Assembly: GCA_018881555.1 (NCBI GenBank)
Contig: JACAXG010000013.1
Coordinates: 9,276,191 to 9,340,190 of the forward strand
Origin: Amblyornis subalaris
Lineage: Eukaryota; Chordata; Aves; Passeriformes; Ptilonorhynchidae
DNA length: 64,000 nucleotides
Direction of reading: 5' to 3'
A program made the position numbers and the translations under genes. A model generated the notes under the pieces. The model was not told the origin of the DNA, did not search any database, and saw nothing but the letters and a program-made list of their open reading frames with translations. Shown piece by piece: positions 51,801 to 62,095 of the stretch. Position 1 is the stretch's first letter, and each line of letters begins with the position of its first letter.

Positions 51801-53122
51801 TTGGTGCAAATAATGTTGCTTTCTAAACGAGGCTGCACAGCTCCAACACCAACCGACTTAGGTTAAGCACAAGGCAGTTGCCCTAATGTACTTTATTTTA
51901 ATGGCCTGCCGTTGTTAGGTGCCAGCACTTAGTAAATCCTGATGAGGCTCCAGTGCCCAGATAAGAGAGCTGCTGCTGTCTTTGGCATTACCCCAATCTG
52001 TTTCATAGCATCAGGGTATCCACTTGGGTGGGGAGGGGGCTGCTGGAGGGTAGTCGCCTCAAAGGAGAGTGGAGAGGTGGATCCTGGGAAAAGTGGTGGG
52101 GAATACGATGGGGAAAACTTACTTTTAAAAACTGGTTGTAATTATGGAGATAGAGTTCCCTGGTTGATGATTTGGCAAAAGTCATACTCAGTCTGGAGGT
52201 GATGCAGTGCCGTCACCGAACCTTCTGTGGTGACTGAAGAGGCAGAGGACAGTGAAAGAAGAGCTGTTCACTGGGAGCTCTTTCTTCAAAATNCTCTTTT
52301 TCCTACTGGAACAATAGAAAGGACTGAGACAGGCACCAATATTGCACCTCTGGTATTTTTTGAAGCACAGTGCTAAGTGGAGGACATAGAAAGNTGTCTC
52401 AAATGAGACGTGTCCTGAGGGGATTAGGGAAAATAATATGCTTATTGGAAAAGGGGGAAAGAAAGTACATTCTGTCTTCCTAGGGGAACAAATCCCTGCG
52501 GGAAGTGCCCACCATAGGCATGCTCTGTGGGGAGGGGCTGCTCTCTGGGATCTCGAGAGCCTGGAGCTGCTCACCTGCAGTATGTGCTCTGCAAACAGCC
52601 CTGCACTCTGTTCTGCAGCANCATTGCTGGGCAAGTGGTTTGTTTCTTTTAGTATTTTCTGTTTGTAAATGTTCTTAAGCATCTTGATTTTTTTGAGAGA
52701 GAAGCGAGGAAGCAGCTGCTTGTTTTTGTGGAGGGGTTGAACGCAGAGCATTGTTCTCTCCCTATTTAATTTTGGGAGAGCAGTAAAGCTGGCAGGCACG
52801 CACGCCGCGTTCCTGGAGCAGCCGCCGTGCTGTGCGTGTGCAGCTGCCTCGGGCAGAGAACACACCAGTGCTTCTATGGGCATAAGAGGAGCTGTGAAAA
52901 CACAAGTGCCAGTGACCTCCCCAGCACACAGACTGGTTCTGCACNTTTCATTCTCGGTTCCTTCCTGCTGAAGATGCAGCAGTGCTTTGGTGATGGGCAG
53001 CACTGCGGGATCTGCTTAACCNTCTCATGAAGAGCTCACCACCCGCTAACTCCAGCCCTGCCCTNGTCCCACATGACAGATCCGGTGACCGGATTCTGAG
53101 TTGCTTTGGTTCACTCTCAGAA

Positions 53123-53260
53123 TTTTGGCTCAGTTGGTTAGAGTACGGTGCTAATAATGCCAAGTTGTGGGTTCAATGCCCATATGGGCTATTCACACAA
53201 GAGTTGGGCTTGATGATCCTTGCGGGTCGCTTCCAAATCAGAATATTCTGTGAAATCTGT
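53123..53260 (+). mobile_element. tRNA-Ile-derived SINE with CR1 tail (TguSINE1 type)
   Basis: The head resembles tRNA-Ile(AAT). The A box TGGCTCAGTTGG (53126-53137) and B box GGTTCAATGCC (53170-53180) both fit Pol III consensus. The anticodon loop is CTAATAA, with AAT at 53153-53155. The remainder (GAGTTGGGCTTGATGATCCT, then TTCCAAATCAGAATATTCTG) is a CR1-type 3' end, so the element was mobilised by CR1 machinery. This composite is the zebra-finch TguSINE1 design, which suggests a songbird. Substitutions and the tail rule out a functional tRNA gene. Confidence 0.88.
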
Positions 53261-53274
53261 TAAATCAGTTTGGG

Positions 53275-53532
53275 AGAATGACCTTAGGCTGAAGGAAGGA
53301 AGATTTAGATTAGAAATGAGGAAGAAATTATTCCTGTGAGGGGTGGTGAGATACTGGAACAGGTTGCCCAGAGAAGCTGTAGCTGCCCCATCACTGGAAG
53401 TGTTCAAGGCTGGGTTGGATGGGGCTTGGAGCAACCTGATCTAGTGGACGGTGTTCCTGCCCATGGCAGAATGTTGGAATGAAATGATCTTTAAGGTCNC
53501 TTCCAACCCAAACCCTTCTGTGGTTCTATGAA
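53275..53532 (+). mobile_element. CR1 LINE 3' fragment adjacent to the SINE
   Basis: A plus-oriented CR1 copy begins within about 15 bp of the SINE end. It contains GAAATTATTCCTGTGAGGGG, GGTTGCCCAGAGAAGCTGTA and GTGTTCAAGGCTGGGTTGGA, then the tail CCCTTCTGTGGTTCTATGA. Confidence 0.94.
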
Positions 53533-54815
53533 ACCATCAGGTCTTCTGGATTGCATCCCAGTCTGTGCCTCAGCACCTGCTGAGCACCAGGGCTGGCACA
53601 AGGGAAGAGGCTGGATGACACTCCTGGAGTGTGAAGAGTCAGAGGGAAGCTTCTCTCCCCTTTCTGTGGGGTTGGCTTGTCTGTCTTGGGCAACTTCACC
53701 CCAAGTCTCCATTAGTCNGCTTTGGATTTATGTTGTTGGGAAAACACCTTTGCATGCAGGACAGCAGCAACCAGAAGCATGACTTAGCTGGTGGCCGTGG
53801 GTTCACCTCAGTGCTGCTTTGTTGTTGCATGAAGTTGTATCTTTGGGAGCTCAGAGCTTCCAGAGGAGGTGGGATTCTTGTCTAGTTGAAAAAGAAAGAT
53901 CTTTAGGGGAATTATAATGAAAATATTTATGTTTCTTTAAGCCTGCGGTGTTTGCTGTGGTTTTGGCTCTCGGTGCNGTACACGTGACTGCTCTGAAGGT
54001 GTACTGAGGTTGCTGTCACCCCACGGCACAAGCAGAGCTCTTTGGGAGCTACCTGGCCTCACAGGGAGCAAGACCCCACCAAGCTGCTGACAATGCAAGG
54101 GCTCGACCACCCCATCCACCCACAGAATTCCCCACCAGCACCTTGCTCNGGCTCTGAAACACCAACATGTGTGTTGGGCCCTGCTGCCTGGGGGGTTAGC
54201 AGGGTGCAAAGGGCTGGGCTGGCTCCTTGCTGGTGTGTAATTGCCCTGCTTGAGCTCTTCACTGGAGAAAAGCACACAAACAGCCCAAATCCTGGCAGGT
54301 GCCCAGGCTGGGCAAGACNAGGCGTGGCACACGCAGGGTGCAGCGGGCGCCGTGGGACAGAGCCCATNTTGGGCCCCGGTGCGTGAACTGGGACTTGGCT
54401 GTAGGGTACTTGGTGTGGTGGGTAGATTGCTCACACCACCCTGAGTTACATATCCATCAGTCTGGTCTTGGTCTGTGTTCATTCAACCTTGATTTTTGAA
54501 ATAGTTTGTTCTTGGCATAGAAGGAGAACTTCAAATTACCGCTGTTTTTGTTAATCCTCTCCTGTTCTCAAGCCTCGGCTCCTTTGGAAGCCGCTTTCAA
54601 GAACATGGAGCTGCAGTGACTCAATGCAAGTTTTCTTTGCAGTGTTTTTAACTTCATAACATATCCAGTTACTCAGATTTGTGTGAGCTTTGTTGATGTC
54701 ACATGTTGTGGTTCTGGCTCAGGGCTGACCCGAGGGCCCTCTGGAGAGAGATGCAAGTGAGTGTCTCTGATACAAGCTCCATCCCAAAACCTCTGTGCGC
54801 TGCCAGGCTCTAATG

Positions 54816-54913
54816 TCATAGAATCACANAATGCTTAGATGGGAAAAGATTTCTAAGGCCACTGAGTCCAACTGTTAACCCAGCACTGCCAAGGCCTCCA
54901 CTAAGCCATGTCC
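54816..54913 (-). mobile_element. CR1 LINE 3' fragment (other subfamily)
   Basis: Reverse copy: TCATAGAATCACANAATGCT, then GAGTCCAACTGTTAACCCAG and CACTGCCAAGGCCTCCACTA. It shares the AACCCAGCACTGCCAAGG wording with the fragment at 56949-57080, so these two belong to one subfamily. Confidence 0.9.
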
Positions 54914-56078
54914 AAAGCAGGTAGAACCCCTGCATGAGGGTTCTGGCACAGCACTGACCCATAACCAGGCTCATCAGGCTTTCTGTGGNGTGTTTGGTAT
55001 CAATGGCTTTGCACAGCTGTGAGTNAGGAGAATTTGGTCTAAAGTANTTTAAATATTATTTGCTAAAATACAAACTTTGAGCCTGACAGACATTACAATA
55101 ATGATTCCCAAGCTGTTGAGACACTGATGCTGTATCTCAAACGAATGAATTCTTGGAGTGCAGCTCCATTTTAAACCCTTGGTCATCTCTACAGCTAGCA
55201 TAAAATGCTATTATGAAAATAATGCCAAAATAATTTGAAATAAACTGGAATCTAAAAATAGGAAAGAGCTAAGAGTCACATTTGTGAGCAGCTTGTTCTT
55301 CGAAGCTACAACCTGGTTAAGATCAGTGCAGGGGAAAAAATCCATCAGACATCTAGACAGCATTGAATAGACAAGAACAAAATACAGCTGTCCTGGGTCA
55401 AGCTGAAGGTCTGTTAGTCTAAAAGCCTGCTGGCAGCCAGGACTGTGGGGCGGACACTGAGGGAAGCAGATAACAGCAGGCAAGAGCATGGAGATGCTTC
55501 CTTGAAGTTGCTGGTTTAGCTTCTGGTCGACTTTTTGGTGAGTCTAGTGGCTTGCGTGGCTGTAGAGGGACTCTAATGTCCTGTGCATGGATACATGGGT
55601 CCAAAAAACTTAACAATGCCAGGGGAAAAATAAAATAATCCTGTCCTGGGTTGAAATGTCCTGTGTCAGAGCTAATGTGTGTGGAGCTGAAAAACACCTC
55701 CTGTTGTTTGCTCTGGGCTGAGTCACTGGGCAGCCCTCAAGGGGTTGGCCTGGGCAGGTTTGTTAGAGCCAAACAGCCCAGATGAAACTATTGAAGAGCA
55801 AATGGCAAATACTGATTTANTCTGACAATGCAACAAAAGCCATAACTCGGGCTGCCGGTTCTACTTAAATGTCAGAAGTGGTTTGGAGCTTCTCACACCT
55901 TCAGGTTTGTGTTTCGGTGGTGTCGGTGGCTGTGGTCACACCGGGAGCAGTGCAGTGGGTCCCTGTTACACTGAGAGCTGTCTGCTTCTCACCAGGGGTA
56001 GCTCCACTGCAGTCCACAAGGGCTGTCATGGTAAGGCTAAATCCTCTTTGAATTCCCTACAAAAATAGAGCAGATTGT

Positions 56079-56208
56079 CCCTGGAAGTGTTCCAGGCCNG
56101 GTTGGATGGTGCCTGGAGCAACCTGGTCTAGTGGAAGGTGTCCCTGCCCATGGCAGGCNGTTGGAACAAGATTACCCTTCCAACCCAAGCCATTCTGGGA
56201 CTCTATGA
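56079..56208 (+). mobile_element. CR1 LINE 3' end (short)
   Basis: Plus-oriented terminal 130 bp: CCCTGGAAGTGTTCCAGGCC, GTGTCCCTGCCCATGGCAGG and CCATTCTGGGACTCTATGAA. Confidence 0.93.
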
Positions 56209-56948
56209 AATCAAGATAAAATCCAGGATGTGTGCATGCCTCCTTTCTAAAAAAANCACCTGTTTAATGACAGCCTGTGGTGACTGGGGGGCTTGTGGGC
56301 ACTGGGGAACTGCCCACTTGGTCTCACTGTCTGAAAAATTATCTGGTCTGTCAGTGTCTGGTGTCTGTCATGCTCTGCTGTAAGCCGTGTCCAAGGGGAG
56401 GTGGTGGGTATAGCGGTGCTCCTGTTGTCTGGATCTCTCAAGCAGGGTGGGGCAGAGACCCACCACCTGAGACAGGAATTATATCTGTGTAAATCAAGAG
56501 TAAGCAGAATCGAAGAACCGGCTTGCTTTAATGCAGTGATGTATGAATAACCAAAAGTCAGGCTCGCTGTAACTTCTCACTTGATAAAACATGTGATTGG
56601 TTAGCAGATGGTCTGAATAAACTGTAGAGGAAATTAGAGGGCAAACACATAGCTATTAAGAATTTAAACAAACATGTTTACCTGTCCTGACTATGCCTTG
56701 CATTGTTTTATATTATTGTAAAAATTAAAACCACATTTAGGATGATGTAAATGAAATGGTAATTTCTCAAGAACCTCTTTTATGGGCTACAGGATTGGTC
56801 TTATGGCTGACCACAAACAGTACCTGGGCCTGTCATTAGTTCCTCAGAAAAGAAGTTAGAAGTTTTGTAAGGTTCTGGCACTCCTACAAAACGAGAAGGA
56901 AAGAATCGTGGAGATTTAAAGAGCTGTGTGATTATTTATAGAATAGAC

Positions 56949-57080
56949 TCATGGAATCGTTTAGGTTGGAGGGGATCTTAAAGATCCTCAAGTCCAACTG
57001 TTACCCCAGCACTGCCAAGGCTACCACTAAACCATGTCCCCAAGTGCCACATCTGCTAAATCCCTCCAGGGATGGTGACC
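56949..57080 (-). mobile_element. CR1 LINE 3' fragment (other subfamily)
   Basis: Reverse copy: TCATGGAATCGTTTAGGTTG, AGTCCAACTGTTACCCCAGC and CCATGTCCCCAAGTGCCACA, ending CTCCAGGGATGGTGACC. Confidence 0.93.
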
Positions 57081-57596
57081 ATGGCTAGAAAGAGACAAGT
57101 CATTTGGATGACAGTCAGGAAAAAATGATGTCAAACGTGACCTCTCCCCAGGCTGCAGTCAGGGTGGTGGCACTTCTGTTCTCCATGCGTGGTTAACCNG
57201 ANAGGAGGGTTTCATGTGCTCTTTAGNGATTGACTCTTGCAGCATCGTGTAAGGTCTACAAGCCAAAGGAGNGTGAAGCGTCTCTCTGGAAAGACAGTAT
57301 TTACATTATTTCAAGCAAGAGACGAATGTGAGGAAAGGNCCTGGTCACACACTGACTGGGGTTGACTGAAATCCCTTATTTCAAAGAGTGTTGTTGTAGA
57401 GGATGGCCCTTGGAGAACTGGGGCTGACCTGCGAGCTCTGACATCCAACCTCAGGTAGGTGCTGTTGGTGTAGGCAAAACACACATTCTCCAGAGATAAC
57501 TATGCCCTTTACCTGCAGTTTATTCCAAGAAACTGGACTCTTTTTTAAAAAAAACCAGCATTCTTTTAAGTAACCTTTTTATTTTTCCCTGCCCAG

Positions 57597-57748
57597 ATTA
57601 ACCCTGGCAGTAAAGCAGCCATGGCTGACCTGTGCCCAGGAGACGTTATTCTGGCAATTAATGGAGAGAGCACGGAGCACATGACACATCTGGAAGCACA
57701 GAACAAGATCAAAGCGTGTGTGGACCAGCTGCTGCTCTCCGTGAACAG
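57597..57748 (+). CDS. PDLIM4: PDLIM4 exon 2: remainder of PDZ domain
   Basis: This 152-nt exon encodes residues 32-81 and two bases of the next codon. It begins [20 protein letters not shown], continues [20 protein letters not shown] and then [24 protein letters not shown] is the central PDZ strand-helix segment. H62 in MTHLEAQ sits at the first position of helix alpha-B, as in class I PDZ domains that take S/T-x-hydrophobic C-termini. The acceptor is TTTTTCCCTGCCCAG| and the donor GTGAACAG|GTTGGT. Entry is phase 0, joining TISR to INPGSK as in PDLIM family proteins; exit is phase 2. An ATG at 57621 inside the exon is codon M40, not a start. Confidence 0.96.
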
Positions 57749-58180
57749 GTTGGTTCTCTCTGATGTGCTCCCATGTCAGCTTTGCTGCAGAAGGCTTTTG
57801 CCTGGCCCTGGAGCAGATGGGCCCTCAGGTTTGGATCTTGGAGCATCCCCATGGTCTGGGTACTTGTCCTGTGTTTTTAAACACAGTAAAACAAAATTAT
57901 TTTTAATGGATCACTGATGGAAAAAATGGGTTCAGTTCATTTATACATGTGGATTATCGTTTGTATCTTCTAAGGCTTGTCCAGGCTGTGGCCTGGGTTA
58001 AGTCTTTGAGGNTGTGTCAACTCAAGCAAGAGTAGCACAGGGATCAAAATCTCCTTTGGATAAACCCTCNCACTTCAGTAACATCCACCCATCATTTTCC
58101 TAAGCATCTGTTCAATGAACACACATTTGAAGGTCCTGCCAAATTGACTTTTTAGGGTATTTCAAAGCAAAATGAAAGCG

Positions 58181-58320
58181 TGGGTTTGGTATTGGGGTTT
58201 TTGGAGGGTTTTTTCGTTAGTTTTGGTGTGTGTGTGTTGTGTTTTTTAGTTTGTGGGGTTTCATGAGATTTTTTGTTTGGTTGGTTTGGATTTCTCAGAG
58301 GTTTTTTTTATTTCATTTTG
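58181..58320 (+). repeat. G/T-rich low-complexity tract
   Basis: About 140 bp composed mostly of G and T. For example, 58201-58260 has only 3 A and 1 C in 60 bases. It includes a short GT microsatellite, lies in PDLIM4 intron 2, and matches no transposon that I know. Confidence 0.85.
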
Positions 58321-61300
58321 AATTAATTCTGTAGAAAAATCACAAATTACCCAGGCTAAATGAGCACTCCTTATAAGGTTCACAAATGGCTAAAATTATC
58401 NGTAATAGGTTTAAATAAGTGGATNTAGTTTTCCACTTCAGATTAAAGAGGCATTTCCTGCTATAAAGAGCTATCATTTACTGTTTATACTTTTCTTGGA
58501 AAACCATGTAGTTCTGACTGGACGCCTGGGCAGCAGGGAAGGAGCGCTGCCATAAATGGAGCAAATCCTCTGTGGTTCCTCAGACAGGGATGATGTCCGA
58601 GCTGCCTGGCTGGAACAGAGTCTTCTGAGCTCAGCCCATGGTGTACAGATGATGTGGCTTCAGTATTAGGAAAGAAAAAAAAAAAGCAAGAAAAAAACCT
58701 TCACTAAGGTGGAATTTCCCATAGCCAGGGAAGGCAGTGGTTTTGCTTTCCTTCTGGAGCAGTTTTAGGGAGACTGGATGGTTTTCTACCCNCAACAGAA
58801 ATTCTGCCCAGGGCAGGACAAGGGTTCCCTTCCTGACTGCCCATAGGCTGCTGGACCTCTCCTTGGAAGACGTGGAAATCCTCGTGTAGTGACAGGAGGT
58901 TTTGGTGAGCCACCAGCTGCTGGGGTGGTTGGGCAGCAGAACNGCTTCTCTGGGAGTTAGAACCAAGTTTTGCTGAAAACAACTTTCACGTGCAGCACAG
59001 CAGTGTTTTATTCTCATGTATGAGGGTTTCTACTGTGTGAGTCGATGGGCTGAATTTCCACTTTACGCTTTATTTTAACCACCGGTATCAAGTGGCATTT
59101 GTTTTTTGGGTGAGATTGGACCCTTGAGTATCNCTGTGGAAGTGCATCTCCTCTCCTGAGTGGTGATTCCTGCACAGGGCAGGGCTTGTGTCACACTGGT
59201 ACAGGGGTGGAGAGAGGTCTCACCAGCAGTGCTGGTATGTGCCTTGCTGCAGTTGGGGATGATCTGTCTGCTTGGTTTCCCTGAGATGCAGAAATGTTCA
59301 TTTGTGACCTCAGGGTGATCTGGAAGATGCTGTGTGGAAGGTCTGTGGCTTCAGGTTGGTTTTGCCCAACTGTACCTACCAAGGTGTGGGTATTTTTAAC
59401 AGTGAGACCTCATGGNGTGTCCAGAGAGTGGTGGATTCTCTAACGAAGATACTGCTGGTGGTGACCCACAGCCTTGCAGTGGTGCAGGGTTTGTGGGTGA
59501 GGTGGCCAGGCTTTGCTAGGCAAGAGGATTGCAATGGTTTTGTCAGGCATTAAAGTCTTCATAAATGCACATTTGAAAGGCTTTTGTATCTCGTAGTGTG
59601 GCAAAAATAAATGCTCAGGGCTCTGCAAGGCAGGAACAGATAGTGAGGTGAGGAGCTGTTCAGCGTGGGCTGACTTCTCATGGAGATCACACTGTTGGGT
59701 CAATTTGGTGGCTTCTCCAAGGGCAGAACACACCTTGGCTGTGCCCAGAGATGTCCATGAGAGTGGCATTCCACTTGACAGGAAAAACTGAGTAGTTTGT
59801 TTTTTCTGCAGTAAGGACAACAGCTCCAGTGATGCATTATTAGGTCTATTTTTAGTTTGGCCCAAAGTGAGTGTGCAGTGACTTGGTTCTTGGATCTCTC
59901 TCCTGTCTCCCAAGTGACCTGTTGGATCCTGTTTCCCGGTTGTTAGTCATTGCTGGAAGCATATCTGGTGCTCCCTCCTAGCTGCCTGTGGATCCCTGCT
60001 CCAAAATCTGCCTTGTGGAATGTGAGGTGACCTGGTCTCGCCAAAGCAGCCATGTCCTGGGGCAGTGGTGAGGAGTTTTGTTAGGTTTGGTTGGTTCGTG
60101 TGCATCTCCAGCCACTGCTGTTTGTCACGGCTGTGGATCACCACCCTGGGCCATGCTCTGTGGCTGAGCTCCAGGAGAACCTCGCCAGCAGGGGTGTGGA
60201 TTAGTATCTTTTCCCGTGGGCAGAGGATGTTCTCCAAGCAGCATCTTCTCTGTATGCTGCCTTCAACAAAATAAGTTTGCAAATCAACACAAGGAGATTT
60301 AAGTGTGTTTGACTGAAATGTATTTGAATAGCAAGCTTGTTTTCTGTATGTCTTCAGTGGAGACACGTAAAATTTGGTGTTAACTCTGTTTTGCCAAAGC
60401 AGCATCCCTCCAGCCAGGCATGGGTGTGGAGGGAGGGCAGGGAGCTGAGCTGGGCAGTGCAGAGCTGCCAGCCCCCTGGTGCCCTCTGGGCTGCTCCATT
60501 CCATGCCCTTTCTCCATCAACCCTTGACATTACGTGTTACTGAGAGAACAAGATGGGTTTTGTTTGCAGACTCTGGTCAGTAAATGCCCTTTGGCTAGGA
60601 AGTTCAGTAGGAAAGTCAGAACGTGGGGAAAACAAGAAGGGGGAAGTTCCTGAGTGGCCTGACCAAAACCAAGATCACGCATCAAATAAAGGCAGCCATA
60701 AAACTGGGTTGGAGCTGAGTTNTGCTGAAAGCACTGCTTGAGAGCAGAGGGTTGAGCACTCAAAAGACCTTGGGTGTGGGACAGGAGGCCTCGTGGCATC
60801 GCTGTTCCTGCTGACACTGGCTGCCGGGAAGCCCTTGGCAGCACTGTCCAGACCTGCCCGTCTGTGCCAGAGGGCCAGGGCGAGCCCCACGGCTTTTTCT
60901 GAACCTTTTGTCATCTGCCAGCTGGGAGGGCGAAGGCTTGTGCTGCAGCTTTCCTGGAGGAGCTGGCCGCATGCCCACATTGGGAAAACTGCTGGCAAGG
61001 GGATGTCACAGCTTTTCAAGCATGTTGGNCCCTGTGGCTCTTCTGTGCCCCTGCAGCCACAGTCAGTGTTGGCATCTGTGAAGCTGCCCCTGCTCTCAGG
61101 CTGGACTAGCAGATATTTCCTTTTCTTTTTTAAATGTTTGTCCTTTATCAGGACAAATCTCTTGAGGGAGTTCTCCTTCCTTCACACCCTCCATTTTCTA
61201 ACTCCTTTCTTGGCCAGATCCCTGGCNCCCCGAAGTTAATCTGTGTTTTGTCCCTGGCTTTTTCAAGTCCCACTTTGCCCCAACACGTGCAGGGCCATCT

Positions 61301-61877
61301 CTGGGCAGCGGGGCCGTGAAAGGTGAAGCAGCACAGTGGCCTTACTGTTCTGAAACAAAGTGGTTGAAAATCCTCATCAGTTCATGAAAAGAGTCAATTT
61401 ANGTAACTGATGCCTGTGTGGGTGCTGATGTAAGGTGTGAGGAATTAATCAGGCATCCCTGGAACAAGGGCTGGACGTTCAGGTTGTGGTTAATNGCTCC
61501 GAAATGGGAGGGCAAGAGTCCAAGTGGGCTTAGTGAGGCTGAAGCAGCATGGGGAAGGCAGTGATGGTGCTGATGAGCATTTAGCAGGATGGTTCAGGCT
61601 GCCCTGATGAGAAATTAGGCAGCTGTTCCATCATCATCTTCCCAGCTGTTGAATCTCAAGCCAAGGCAGCACGGGATGTACTTTGCCTGCCTTACTACAG
61701 GAAGGGTCAGGGCAGTTATGTGGCAGCTGGTTGGAGAAGATCTGGGGTGTTGAGCAGCCTCATGAACTATTACTCACAGACACCTGGTAAAACTTGTTCT
61801 TTTTACTCACTGTGAAGTTGTCTCCAAGTTACATAAGAAATTCCTTAAGAGGCAAGAAGTGTGTTAGTGTGTTTGTG

Positions 61878-62095
61878 CCAGGAGAGGTTTAGATTGGATA
61901 TTAAGGAATATTTCTTCACTGAAAAGGTTGTCAAGCCCTGGAACAGGCTGCCCAGGGTACTCATANACCTGGAGGGATTTAAGACATGTAGGTGTGGCAC
62001 TTGGGGACATGGTTTAGTGGTGGGCTTGGCAGTGCTGGGGTGACAGTGGGGCTTGATGATCTAAGGTGGCTTTTCCAGCCTTCACAATTTTAGGA
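61878..62095 (+). mobile_element. CR1 LINE 3' fragment (older subfamily)
   Basis: Plus-oriented CR1-type copy: GAGAGGTTTAGATTGGATAT, CCCTGGAACAGGCTGCCCAG, GGACATGGTTTAGTGGTGGG and GGCTTGATGATCTAAGGTGG. It is more diverged than the other copies, and its tail CACAATTTTAGGATTTCC is weak. Confidence 0.85.

Larger units (their letters stand above)
42813..57596 (+). other. PDLIM4: PDLIM4 intron 1 (14.8 kb)
   Basis: GT donor at 42813 and AG acceptor ending at 57596, preceded by a T-rich tract. It carries one SINE and four CR1 fragments (53.1-57.1 kb). It is G/T-biased on the sense strand and contains several long antisense ORFs, including 271 codons at 52188-53003. Between 42.95 and 53.1 kb I recognise no repeat, RNA gene or alternative exon. 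An alternative internal promoter cannot be excluded. Confidence 0.85.

Noticed and set aside
53126..53196. Possible functional tRNA-Ile gene
   Set aside because: A and B boxes are present, but the stem positions are degraded and the sequence continues into a CR1-type tail, so it is a SINE head.
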